Shown here piece by piece: positions 53,441 to 64,000 of a DNA stretch of 64,000 nt (positions within the stretch are counted from its first letter, which is position 1; every line of letters starts with the position of its first letter). This DNA is from Capsaspora owczarzaki ATCC 30864. Its lineage: Eukaryota; Opisthokonta; Filasterea. The stretch spans positions 1,942,460 through 2,006,459 of the forward strand of contig NW_011887294.1 in NCBI RefSeq assembly GCF_000151315.2, written 5' to 3'. The notes below the pieces were generated by a model. The model ran no database searches, was not told the origin of the DNA, and worked only from the letters and a program-made list of their open reading frames with translations. The position numbers were made by a program, and so were the translations under genes.

Positions 53441-55413
53441 TGCGTTTTTTTTAATCCCAAGTATCCTTTTTCAAAGGTGGCTTTTACTTGCTCCCGTTGC
53501 GTTGTGCGAGGAGGGGGCTTGGTTGAGCATAGGCTCTGTGCAGTCGTCATCCTGGTGGAGCGGGAGTTGAGGTTTGTGTCGCCCGGTCGGTGGGCGTAGC
53601 ACAACAAAACAAACACAAGGAAAATGCTGAACGGCGACATTTTTTTTTTTAAAAGCAGAACGTTTCATCGGCAGTGTTGTTTTGTGTGGCTTTGGAGCTC
53701 CTTTTGCCCTGGGCTTTGCTTTTCAAGCTGAAACTGCAGACGAGCGAACGTGTCTCAGCTGTCCGATGCGCACTCATCGCAACGAAGAGCATTTCGTGCA
53801 GCTATACTGTTTCTTCAAAATGTCAACAAAACAAACGAAAGCTATTTCGAACAACAAATTGTGATCATGTCGAATGCATTGTTTTGTTTGGTACGATTTC
53901 GATTTGTTGCTTGGAGCACTGATGTTGTTGCTGGTCTGGCTTGCTCGGCCATCGACTAAGAGCAAACATCATCAGGCTGCGTTTGCTCCTTTCGTTTCGA
54001 GTTCTTTCGCGCTTTGAGCGAAGCTGATTTCGATCGGCAATTCTTTTGCACGGCGAGCATCCAATTCTGACACATTTTTTTCCTGTTTCGTGGATTTATT
54101 TTGTCCAAAGTGTTCGCTTTTAGTGAGCTATTCCACCATGCTTTGTTTCTGCCATCGATCGAGTTTGTATGGAGCAGACGGGGGTCGCGATGGGAGGGTG
54201 GCAAAGCGGCGAGTGGCTTGCGCACTTTTGTTTGATGTGTGTGTGTCTCCACCGCTTGTTGCTATCGTCTGCTTTTTTTTTTGACACACATACTTTCTCC
54301 TTGTGAATGCATTTGCAATCTTCCGTGGCTGTCGTGCTTTTGGTGGGGATTTGGCTTGCTGTGCTTGCTGGGAGTGCCGAGCGAAGAGAGTTTTTGTTTT
54401 GGGGGCGATTGCTCATTCGTCGGGGTTTTACGTCGCGAGCAGCTACCAACGCTGCAATCCAACAAACTGCAAGTATTGCGTGGCGCGGGAGCAATTCCAA
54501 ATGCGTCATTGTATTTGTTTCCGTGTTTTTTTGGTTTCGATGAAGAGCAATTCGAATTATTCGACAAGCACAAACAGCACCTGTTTTGGGGTGTTTGTTC
54601 GCTCACACATTTGGCCTAGTCACTTGGATGATATTGTACATTGTGATTCAAGTGCACCAAGGAAGCGGAAGCGGGTGTGAGAGTGTGAGGTGTGACACGG
54701 AACAAAAAAAACCCTGTGGCATTAGGGACATGACGCACACTTTTCCGTCTCAGCGGCGTTGTTGTTGGTTTTTGTGTCTTTGAGTTTTTCGCTCTCGTGC
54801 TCGGCTGCCAAAGTGGCTCCCCTTCTCTCGTAGCGTTGATGACGCTCGTACATCTCAATGCAATGAGTGCCCATCCAATACCGAGCGCTCCGACACAGCC
54901 TTTGTCGTGTGCACTTCGTTGGACAGTCTCGTGCTCGGCGTTCTCTTTTTTGTATCGATCTTGAAAATTCGATCGATTTTTTTTGCTTGCGGTTTAGCAA
55001 AATGCTCTCGTGCAGTCCCCCGAAAATTGCATTTTCCCAAGAGCTGTTTCCTTCGCACTCGTGTCATCGTTCCTCACACTGCAACACGCAGGGGAGGTTA
55101 TTGTCGTGGCACCACATGCTCGGCTTGCCCTTTTCTTTGCCTTCTTTCGCACTTTTTGTGTCGATGTTTTGTTTTCTTTCCTTTTTGATTCGGCTTTTTT
55201 GTTTTGATTTTCGCTTCAGTCCAACTTTTTTTTTTCGCTCTTTTATTATTCCTTCTGTTTCATAGCATACATTTCTTTCATTGCTGCTGGTCGGCACCTT
55301 TTTTCAATTACTACTGTCAATACTTTTTACTCATTGTTACGCACTGTCGCTTTTTTTGATCCATTTTTTTTTTTGCTTGTTCCCCTCCCACCACCAACAT
55401 ACTCGCTGCGACC
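53411..55413. other. Intron or intergenic stretch, T-rich on the plus strand
   Basis: Two kilobases with no convincing exon on either strand. They are rich in TTTG and T runs, with composition like the introns and 5' UTRs elsewhere in the window. If the exon at 52943-53410 splices to 56192, all of this is intron. Confidence 0.5.
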
Positions 55414-56493
55414 ATGCCGACCGCTCTCTCGGACATGGACTCTTACATTTCCCACTACTCTGTATCGGTTGGCGTCGGCGTGTCGTCCTCGTCCGCAACA
55501 ACAATGCCGCTGGCTGCTCCCGTGGCGCCTGTCTTCCCGACACCTCGCACCCTCAACCGCGCCAAATCCACTGGTGGAATGCCAATCGCTCACCATCTGC
55601 ACACTGGCGCCGACATTGGCGGCGGCATGGCACAGTCGCTGTCGACTTCATTGCCGACATTCCGAACTCAGCAGGGACCGTCGGGCTTCCCGCTCTTCCC
55701 AGCGCCCGGCTCGGCCCCCATGATGCGCCGGCCAAGCTTGCCGCCAACGCCCCTCACGTCCACCACTGCTGGTTCTCCCGAGGCCCCTCCTTCTGCCCCT
55801 CCAACGACAACCGGTGGCATTTTCAAGGTAACGCTTTTTTGTTTTTCTTTTTTTGGAATTCAAAAAAGAACGCTGCGCTTTTTTTTCCCATTCACAATTT
55901 TTTTTGCTGTTTTATTGCCTTACTTGGAATTCTGTCTCTTAATGTGCGCCTTCTTTTTGTTTGCATTTGTGTGTTTCGTTGTCGTTGTCGTTGTCGTCGT
56001 GTCGGGTTATCTTCTTCATCGCACACTCATCCTCTTGTGGCTTTTTTGAAAACTTTGGCTCCAACTTCTCCTTGTACGAGTCCCATTGGTGGCGTTCATG
56101 TCTTGTCTTGCATGCGTTCTCGCCAATGACTGGTGCGTTGTTCACTGCATATGCTGACACTTTGGCTGTTGGTGCCTTTCTGCTTTTGTAGTTTGATCCG
56201 TTCGTCATGCAGCCCTCGCCTGGACTCTTTTCCCGAAAACGAGCGTGTAAGTGTTTGCCATGGCATGTCGAGTTGTGTTCATAGGGGTTGTGGCGAATCG
56301 TCCAAGCTGGTGGCTGCGCTGACTCATCATTGCTGTGACACGAACAGTCTCGGTTCCTGCAGTGCCCGCATACACCGATGGATCACACCCAACACCTGCA
56401 AGCTCACTGGCGCAAATCCCCGAGCGCCCAAGTATTGAGAAGGATCCGATCAACAATATGGCGCTCCATGGCCAGTTCATGGACTTTTGTTGA
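55414..56493 (+). CDS. Disordered protein with 14-3-3-like phosphosites
   Basis: Three exons (55414-55827, 56192-56246, 56348-56493) join in phase to 204 residues with a TGA at 56491-56493. The start has a good context (GCGACCATG). The protein is Pro/Ser/Thr-rich with no folded domain I recognise. It contains NRAKST, RRPSLP and RKRAFSVP. The last two fit the RxxSxP 14-3-3 binding pattern when phosphorylated by a basophilic kinase. The short second exon (FDPFVMQPSPGLFSRKRA) looks like the most constrained part. The role is unknown; a scaffold or regulator is inference only. The upstream exon at 52943 may be an alternative start. Confidence 0.55.
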
Positions 56494-57106
56494 GCACCCA
56501 CCCGGACAGCCAATGCTCGTGTCGATGCCGCCATTGTCCATTTCCATGTTTCAATGCTTCGAAGCTCGTGTTCTTCACACCACACTTGCCCCCCGAACCA
56601 TTGTCTCACTTTTTTGCTTGCTTGATCCCCGCAACATCCTGGTTGATTCCACCATCGATCGCTGCCCTCCTTGATTGATTTCATTTGTTTGTTTGGCTCC
56701 CCGCGTGCATTCTCTCTGCACGTGCTTCTTTTGTACTTTAGTTTGTTCTCTATCGTTTGCCCTCTGCCTGCGTCTTCCTTTGTATCTTTTGTTTTTTGCT
56801 GGACTCGTTTTCTTGACTGTTGTACATTTTTTTGTTTTTCAAATTGCATATGAGTATTCCTCAACCACCAATCGCCGCTGGGCTGCGAGGGTTTTTATCT
56901 TTGCACTGAATTTGATCATCGCAACGATTCAACATGCGTGCATAGTGTTCAGAGGCACTCAGAGAGTAACGCCAGCACAGCTCAGCCAAACCTCAATTCA
57001 GTGGTTGATCGCACCTCTGCCATCTTGTCGGGCACCTCACCCGTAATAACTATTGCAATTTCATACACCTACAAATTAGTACAGAACATCAGTCCATCAT
57101 TCATCC
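56494..57106. other. Intergenic region
   Basis: About 610 bp between two plus-strand genes. It is T-rich with no repeats or gene seen. Confidence 0.5.
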
Positions 57107-59417
57107 ATGACGGGCGTATTGGCGTTACAAGCATCATCAATGCTGCAGCGCGTGTTGCCCCTTCCGTCGCTGCCGTCGCTGCCGTCGCTGCCGTCGCGTG
57201 CCACCTGGAGCCTGCGCTCAAGATCCTCACACACGACCACCTCCAGTACACATCCCAACACGCAAGTCCCGGCGTGGGCGCGACCGGCGCAGGTGAAACC
57301 GGTTCTCATCACAACGCCAATCTTCTACGCGAATGCCGGTGAGTGCCTGCGAGACGACCCATTGGAGTCGATGGTGGTGGTTTTGGCAATGGATGCACTG
57401 TGCTGCTTCCAATGCAATCGCGCGCAGAGACATCGCAGAACGTTGACTTTGCGAGCACTCACTGCTGCCGTTTGATTACAGTTCCACACATTGGCCACTT
57501 GTACTCGGCGTTGCTCGCTGATGGTGTCAACCGATGGCATCGCATGCTTGGTCACCAGACAGTGTTCAGCACGGGTACCGACGAGCACGGCATGAAGGTA
57601 ACCGACAACAGAGTCGCGTTTCACTTCTGCTCAGCAAAGCCAGGTGGTCGCTGTACACCGTGTTTTCATGCACTCACACAACAACCCGGATATGCTGACG
57701 CACACTTCACGCCATGCAGATCCAACAGGCAGCGGCTGCAGAAGGGCTCACACCACTGGAATTGTGCGATCGCACCTCGACACGGTTCCGGGAACTCTTC
57801 GATCTCTGCGATATCGGGTACACGGACTTTGTGCGAACCACCGAGGAGAGACACAAGGCGGTGGCAAGAGCAGTATGGACCAAGTTGGCTTCCGAGCAGC
57901 TCATCTATCTCGGGAATTACGCGGGATGGTATTCCGTCCCCGACGAAACGTTCGTCCCGGAGGCCCAGACCGTGGCGGGCGTAAGAAAGCGCGACGGCGC
58001 GCCGTGCAAGCTGTCGCTCGAATCAGGCCACGAGCTAGAGTGGGTGGAGCAGCCCAATTACAAGTTCAAGCTGCCGCTGTTTAAGGAAAAGTTGCTGCAA
58101 TGGCTGGACTCTCAGCCTGCAACTGTCGCGCCTCAGAATCGACTCGCCTGGACGGTGCAAGAGGTCGGGCAAATGAAAGCGACGTCAGATGCAGACGATC
58201 TCTCAGTGTCTCGACTGACCCAGTACTTGCAATGGGGCATCCCAACACCCAACGACCCTTCGCACGTCATGTACGTCTGGCTCGATGCGTTGACCAACTA
58301 CCTGACGGTTTCGCAAGTACCGGTGCACAAGTTGAGTGAGGTCAAAAAGACTGGGGCCAAGCCCGAGTTCCCCGCGTTGGATGGCCAGGTCTTTTCAGCT
58401 TGGCCAGCGGACTACCACATTATCGGCAAGGACATTCTCAAGTTCCACGCCATTTATTGGCCCGCGTTCTTGCTTGGCGCCGGACTGGCACCACCCAAGC
58501 GCGTGATTGCACACGGCCACTGGACTGTAAACGGACAGAAAATGTCCAAGAGCAAAGGCAATGGCGTGGATCCATTCGACCGTGTCGCGGTGCATGGTGT
58601 GGATGCGGTGCGATACTTTTTGTTCCGTGACAGTCAGCTCGACTCTGATTGCGACTACTCTGACACGCGTGTCACCGACCTGTTCAATGGCGAGCTTGCT
58701 GCGGCGTTTGGCAACCTGTTGTCGCGCGTGTTCGCCCGTGCTCTGCTGCAGCCCGCGAATCAGCCGTCCGCAACATTGTCATCATCACCATCGTCTGCGC
58801 AAACTGCAGATGACCTGGCCGCGTGGGCGTTCGTTCCCTCAAAACTGGATGGAACGGCTTGGACACGGTCTGACGCCATTCAAGTGCTTCCTCCGATTGC
58901 TCAGGAGCTGCACGACAAGCTCAACCAGCTTCCTTCGTTGGTGCACGAGGCATACACGGATGCCCAGTTTGCGCGTGGCATCACCGCTGTGCTCTTTTCC
59001 ATCCAGTGCTGCAATCGCGCTTTCACCATCGTTGAGCCATGGACGCTCGCCAAGACAATCCGCGAAGGAGCGCTCAAGAACGAACCAGTCAACGAGACAG
59101 CACTGACGCAACTGCGGGCGATGCTGTATCTGACCCTGGAGACACTTAGAATTGCGTCGCTGTGTTTGCTTCCAGTGCTGCCGCGTTCAATGACCGCTGC
59201 ACTCAACCATCTGAGCATACCCGCCGACCAACGCCTTGCGCAGCACATCTTCTCCTCTCCGCTCGTCTCTGGCACCTTGCTTCCTGCAGCCGGTGGCAGT
59301 GTGGTGGTGTTTCCCAGCACGCGCCGCGCAAACCCCGTGACCACAGGTGCGGCCGCCACTCAATCTGGCAAGCCAGCCAAGACCAAGCAGAAAAAGCAAA
59401 AGGACTCTAGCTCGTAG
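57107..59417 (+). CDS. MARS2: Methionyl-tRNA synthetase, mitochondrial type
   Basis: Three exons (57107-57338, 57482-57597, 57720-59417) join in phase to 681 residues. The class I signature is split by introns: PHIGHLYS in exon 2 (the HIGH motif) and KMSKSKGN in exon 3. FSTGTDEHGMK and WFNGxx-like WYSVPDETF are typical of MetRS, as is WPADYHIIGKDILKFH. The bacterial-type form without the eukaryotic cytosolic N-domain, plus a basic, Ser/Arg-rich leader, indicates the mitochondrial enzyme. It charges tRNA-Met with methionine using ATP. A 9-bp repeat near 57163-57195 encodes PSL units in the leader. The C-terminus ends in a Lys/Gln-rich tail (KTKQKKQKD). It ends 124 bp from the TAF11 stop on the other strand. 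Confidence 0.95.
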
Positions 59418-59541
59418 GAGCGAGCGCTTTCTCTCTGATTGCGTCCTGGCTCCGCTTTGAAAGAGAGTTCAACAATTGGAAACAATAAACCCTTTCATGA
59501 TTGTTTGAACGTATTGTTGCACATCAACCCATCCAAGGTAT

Positions 59542-61258
59542 CTAGCGACGGAACAACCGTGCTTTCGGCGGGTCTCGCTCGGAAATGACGCCCTTCGATC
59601 GCAGCCGCCGCAACGCTTCTCGAATGTGAGCCGGTTGGATTTTGTCGCCCTCGTCTCGTTCTACCATCACGTCGCGTGCTTGTTCAATTATCTCACCCAC
59701 AAACACCTTGGCGATACCCGCCATGACAATCACAGAAGGAATCGATACGGCCGAATTGAGCTGTTGCTGCATGACCTGTTTTGTGTGACGAGGTTGCAGA
59801 GTAAGTGAATCAGCCAAAAGGCACCGCACTGCTAGTGCAATTGAATTATTTGTTGTGGCCGTACCTTGCGAATAACTGCTCGCGGAAAGCCAGAACGTCG
59901 ATAGCACTCGTAGCGATGTAATTGTTCCGGAGTGAACGCATCGACCAAAAGTCTGTTTTGTTTTTCCAGCAACAAAAGCACATGCGTTAGAAACGACGCA
60001 AGGATGCTTCAAGGCTGAAAGTTGGCGTTGGTTTCAAATCCTACTTTAGTTTATCGCGATCAGACTCCAAGTCTATCTCGTCATCGTCCTTGGCAAATGT
60101 GATGGCTTGTTCGTTCTCCATGTTTTCCTCCTCTGTTGAGCACGACAGAGGAGTTTTGGCTGAGCACACTCGAAACACAAAAGCACAAAACTCACAACAA
60201 GACAAAAACACAAAACATTCCATACCTTGCTTCGCGGCCTCGCCAGACGCAGCTGCGTCACCTCCATCAGCAGCACTGGCAGCTCGATGACGTGCTCGGA
60301 AACGCCGGAGCGTTGCTGCACCTTCTGGATCGTCGTCGTCTTCATCGTCTTCCTCGCCCTCATCCTCGCGCGCGTCCGAGTGTTCGGATGCATCCGACCC
60401 TTCCTCGTCGTCGTCCGAGTCTTGATGCGCCTTTTTGCGTTTTGGCCGGAACTCGGCGTCGCTGTCGTCTTCGTCTTCCTCCTCGTTGCCGGACGAGCTG
60501 TCTCCGCCGAGCAGTTCTTCGTCGACCTGGAACTCGTCGTCGTCGTCGTCGTCGTCACCACCGCCCCGTCCACGGCCGGGCTTCTTGCCACTGGACTGCG
60601 GCTGGTGTCTTGGTCGCTTGCTTCCGCCGGTCTCTGGGGTGGCAGGCACAATCGCCATCAGGCCGCCAGGACGAGGCCGCATCCCTGGCGCGTTCGTAAA
60701 CCCGGACTTGCTGGAGCCACCGCCACCACCTGCTGCTGCTGCCATTGAAGCTGCTGCCATGAGCAGACCACCGCCAGATCCCGACGCGGAGAGCGACGAC
60801 GAGGAGCCAAAGCCCGGCGTCGGGCTGCCGCGACCCTCGGGGGTGGCTGTGCCCGGCGGAGCTGCCCTGAACGCCCTCGCGTCGCCTGGCTGCTCGATCT
60901 GGAAGTTGGACATTGTAAACCGTTGCTCTGGCGGGACGGACTTGACGTTCTTGGCGTGCCTGTAGTACTTGGCCGACTCGTCGACAAAGCCAAAGCCACC
61001 GCCTGCGCCACCGCCCGACAGGTCGTCGTCTGCAAACATGGGCACGGCCGCAGTGCTCGTGCGCAGTGAGCTCGACGCGGCGCTGGACCGCGGCGACGGT
61101 CGGCTGCTTGTTGGCCCCCTGAGCTGAGCCAGCAGCGAGTTCCCGCCGCCCGAGCCAGAGCCAGCGTTCGTCCCAGAGCCAGATCCAGCAGTGCCAGATC
61201 CGGATCCAGCAGCGCCCGACATTTCAGTCGCAAAGTCGTAATCCGAGTCGTCCGACAT
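59542..61258 (-). CDS. TAF11: TFIID subunit TAF11 with long acidic N-terminus
   Basis: Four exons (61258-60226, 60132-60045, 59952-59865, 59775-59542) join in phase to 480 residues. The histone-fold domain at the C-terminus is clear: FTPEQLHRYECYRRSGFPRA, VIVMAGIAKVFVGEIIEQA and IQPAHIREALRRLRSKG, matching TAF11. It pairs with TAF13 in the TFIID lobe that contacts TBP. The first 345 or so residues are one exon of low complexity: Gly-Ser repeats (GSGSGT), poly-Ala, poly-Gly, then long Asp/Glu stretches with KRKK and RPRPGG patches. Animal TAF11 is near 210 residues, so more than half of this protein is an added disordered acidic part. The gene is divergent from CWC21, with 366 bp between starts. 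Confidence 0.93.
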
Positions 61259-61624
61259 GATGTGGATTGAAAGATGGAATGGAGGACTGAACTGTTTGAT
61301 TCCAAATCGACCGTTGTAACTGTGAGTGCTGTGGCACAAGAGGAGACAGATGGGGGACGCAGGTAAGATGCAAAGTATATTGAGCACTGATGCTCACTGC
61401 CATTCACTCGGTTTTCGTCGGTCAGCTCCAATCGTAGCTCTACCACTTCCCCCCTCAACAACCACCCTCAACAACAACCGTGATCTTATATCATTCTCAC
61501 TCCGCTCGTTGTGCGATTGTTTTCTATTTCACTCAGTGATCCTGTCTGTCATCTGAGCAGCTCAGTCTTTTTCTTTCTACTCTTTCCTTCCCCTTCCCCT
61601 TCCCCTCTCTGATTCCTCCCCACC
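61259..61624. promoter_or_regulatory. Bidirectional promoter region, TAF11 / CWC21-like
   Basis: 366 bp separate two outward-facing starts of nuclear gene-expression factors. The CWC21 side has a C/T-rich tract just before its ATG. Confidence 0.55.
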
Positions 61625-62932
61625 ATGTCCTACAACGGAATCGGACTCACGTCTGCGCGCGGCACGGGCACCAACGGCTACATCCAGCGCAACCTGTCGA
61701 CCATCAAGTGGCGGCCAGAGTCTGCCCAGGCGCGCCACGACGAGCTCTCGCAGCAGCAGAAGCACCGCCTCGACCGCGACCTCCACCGCGAGCCAAACGC
61801 CGAAATCCTCGCTCACGAGCGCAAGCGACAGGTCGAAGTCCGCTGCATGGCGCTCCAGGACGAGCTCGAAGAGAAAGGGTGCGCGTTTTGAAAGAATAGT
61901 CGAAATCGTTGCCTTTTCATTGCGCTGCCATTGAAGAGTTCACTCTGTCTGTCTGTCTGTGTGTGGCTGACATTTTGCTGGTGAATCATTCATTTTGTGT
62001 GACTGTTGTCGAATGGGGGTAGAATCAAGGAGGCCGTCATCGAGTCGCGCGTCGCAGAGCTGCGAGAACAGCTGCTGAGCGAACTGCAGAGCGAGACGGC
62101 CGCCGCACTGCTGCCGCAGCAGCAGGGCAACCAGCGGCTATCAGAAACACACCAGCTGGCTGCGGCACAGCAGGCCAAGAACGAGCGCACGCGATCGGCG
62201 CTGGGCATCGAGGAAGGCTACGTCGAAGGAAGCGCGTTCGATCCCGAAACACAGCAGCGCAAGCGTGAAGAGCGCATTGCGCAGCGCGAGGCCCAGCAAG
62301 CTGCATACGAAGCCCAGCGGGCGGTTCGCGAGGCAGAGCGGGCGGCCCGACTGGCAGAGCGGGATGCACGCGATGCCGAACGTCGCCAGCAGCAGCAAGA
62401 GCAAGACCGCGAGCGTCGCTCACGTCGCAGCGAGGACAGTGACGCCGCCTCAAAGAAGAGCGATGCCCCCGAGGCAGGTGAAGCGAATCGAGGAGAATCT
62501 GCTGCTCCACGACACGAATCCAAGCGACGACGATACGACTCGGAATCGAGCACTGTGGCGCGCCGTCGATCGCCCTCTGCGTCACGCTCGCGGTCGCGGT
62601 CGCGGTCTCCATCTCGCTCCCCAGTGCGTCGCGGCCGCTCCCGTTCTCCTGCACAGCGACGAGCACAACGATCTCGATCGGGCTCTGGCTCGCGTTCTCG
62701 TTCTCGCTCGCCACCAAGTCGGTCGCGAACCTCTCGGCGTCGGTCGGCATCACGGTCTCGATCCCGCTCGCCAGTTCAGCAGCGACGAAATCGCTCTCCA
62801 TCGCCTGCGGCAGCTGAAGCGCCAAGACGGTCGGTGGCACGCTTGTCACGACGCGGTGATTCGTCTCCACCGCCGCAGCAACAGCCCCCACAGCCCGAGC
62901 CTGTTCAACAAGAGAAAGAGGCAGAAAACTAA
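61625..62932 (+). CDS. Spliceosome protein CWC21/SRRM2-like
   Basis: Two exons (61625-61878, 62023-62932) join in phase to 387 residues. The N-terminus is a textbook cwf21/SRRM2 start: MSYNGIGLTSARGTGTNGY, then IQRNL, followed by NAEILAHERKRQVEVRC and ETHQLAAAQQAKNERTRSALGI, and YVEGSAFDP. These parts contact PRP8 and the exon in the catalytic spliceosome. The middle is an Arg/Glu/Ala coiled coil. The C-terminal 140 residues are an RS domain (SRSRSRSPSRSP) with Pro/Gln tail. It is longer than yeast Cwc21 (135 residues) and far shorter than human SRRM2, i.e. an intermediate form. Confidence 0.94.
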
Positions 62933-63225
62933 AAGTCGCTGATTGAGTTTAGGTTTTGCGTATTGGCGCCATTCAGGGCCATGGACAGTTGCGGGATTGT
63001 TTTCGGCTTTTGTTGCTCTGATTCTTTTGTTTTGATGCCCCCCTCGTTTTGAATACACCCTTGTACAACACTTGTGCAATATTGTCGACTCTTCAGCCCA
63101 ACGCAGTTTGCTCAGCTAGCACAAACGAAGGAAATTGCTCGGATCTCCTCTCAAAATCCCTGCTCAAAACGCATTGCAGCCTACTATGCGTCGCCTTGCT
63201 GCCTACTATGCGTCTAACTTTGTAT

Positions 63226-63979
63226 TTACAATGGTGCCGGATCGATCAGCTCAAAGAACAACGAATACGACCATGGATGTGCGCGCAGCAGCTTGCCGTC
63301 GCGCGACTTGACGTTGACAGACTTTGACGCCGGCCACTCTTTGCGGACTGCGACCAACCCCAAGCAAAAACAACAGCCAAAGGTCAATATACGTGTCACG
63401 CATGTTTTCCATCATGAAACAGACAAGTCCGGTTGAGGCTTTGACGTTTTGAGCGCAACGAAAGCGTCGTTACCTGGCATTACGACAAAGCTATCTGTGC
63501 GAACCGATCCGCCTCGACCATTCTGCGAAACGAGATTCATAATAACCGACTATAGATGCGCATCATCAGGATGAAAATAAAGTGAGAAGCTGGGTTTTGC
63601 AACCGTTTTGATTTTTGGCGGGAAAAAACTCAATGGTACCTGGATCTCCTGCTGTAGCCGGACGTCCTCCTCGATAAGTCTGCCATCGCGCGTCATTGAG
63701 TGCCTATCCAATCAAAGAAACCAAGGTGCGTGCCACGGCGTGGGCGGCGGAGGTTGGTGAGCGAGCGAGCGAAGAGGCGGCACAGCGCTCGGCTGCCAAA
63801 TGGAGCACCGCCGAGACACAGCGCCAACAGAGCAGGCCTGCTTGCTTGCATGTTTACCCGACGAGCAGAAACTTAACGTTGTAGACCGTGTCGTTGAGCC
63901 GCAGCAGCCGCGTCTCTTCGGCGGTGACGATTGGGTCGGACGGCGGCACAGCGCCGAGCACTTGAAACACGGGTCGCAT
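63226..63979 (-). CDS. Small conserved-looking protein of unknown function
   Basis: I do not recognise this protein. Four short exons (63979-63858, 63703-63640, 63549-63474, 63347-63226) with GT-AG ends join in phase to 127 residues. An in-frame TGA two codons before the ATG at 63979 supports that start. The sequence is compact and without low complexity, unlike most orphans here: RLLRLNDTVYNVKFLLVG, RDGRLIEEDVRLQQEI, RTDSFVVMP, then KSRDGKLLRAHPWSYSLFF. The pattern of short strands and one helix suggests a small folded domain. It is conv ergent with CWC21 (293 bp between stops). Confidence 0.5.
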
Positions 63980-64000
63980 CGCTCACTCAACGTCAATGGG

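Noticed and set aside
1-64000. CRISPR array, bacterial operons or riboswitches
   Set aside because: None are present; the gene structures are eukaryotic with introns throughout.

Overview
The window looks like nuclear DNA of a unicellular opisthokont close to animals, most likely a filasterean such as Capsaspora (inference, not proven). Genes are intron-rich with GT-AG introns of about 50-200 nt and GC-rich exons. Spacers are full of long A/T homopolymers and tetranucleotide microsatellites. Gene content includes a receptor tyrosine kinase, a PA-TM-RING ubiquitin ligase, a RasGEF, an MST/GCK-type STE20 kinase, and animal-like orthologues of CINP, COX20, CHP1, L2HGDH, C14orf119 and DMAC1. I count about 24 host genes, often head to head with short shared 5' regions or tail to tail with 125-300 bp between stops.

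Layout. 0-1.6 kb: 3' part of a pogo-like DNA transposon, abutting an acidic SERTA-like protein gene (1.6-3.0). 5.1-7.1: CCT4 chaperonin subunit, divergent from a probable mitochondrial membrane protein (8.0-10.2). 10.7-12.7: PA-TM-RING E3 ligase. 13.2-15.1: CINP head to head with a C14orf119-like gene. 15.2-17.9: ARV1 and a DMAC1-like gene. 18.2-22.4: a RasGEF whose large exon is thrown out of frame by a perfect 50-bp tandem duplication. 25.0-27.8: an apparently whole Crinkler/RHS-type P-loop NTPase plus PD-(D/E/Q)xK nuclease gene. 28.2-30.5: COX20 and CHP1, tail to tail. 30.8-34.4: a mobile-DNA island with a 133-bp solo LTR, an AT-rich stretch with an HNH-nuclease gene, and a second, broken pogo copy. 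35.6-38.6: receptor tyrosine kinase. 38.9-45.7: a helical orphan, L2HGDH, and proline dehydrogenase with an EF-hand. 46.5-50.3: PIGH and the STE20 kinase. 50.6-56.5: three orphan genes or exons, two of which may be alternative first exons. 57.1-64.0: mitochondrial MetRS, TAF11, CWC21/SRRM2-like splicing factor and a small orphan.

Functional themes. Mitochondrial metabolism and biogenesis recurs: COX20, DMAC1-like, L2HGDH, PRODH, MetRS and probably the 727-aa protein. Signalling is represented by the RTK, RasGEF, STE20 kinase and CHP1. ARV1 and PIGH both act at the ER in GPI/lipid synthesis. The accessory elements of most interest are the NTPase-nuclease gene, the HNH gene beside the LTR scar and pogo copy, and the two pogo copies, whose inverted-repeat arms change together within each copy. 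All gene models come from reading frames, splice consensus, phase bookkeeping and remembered family sequences. No search or alignment was run.
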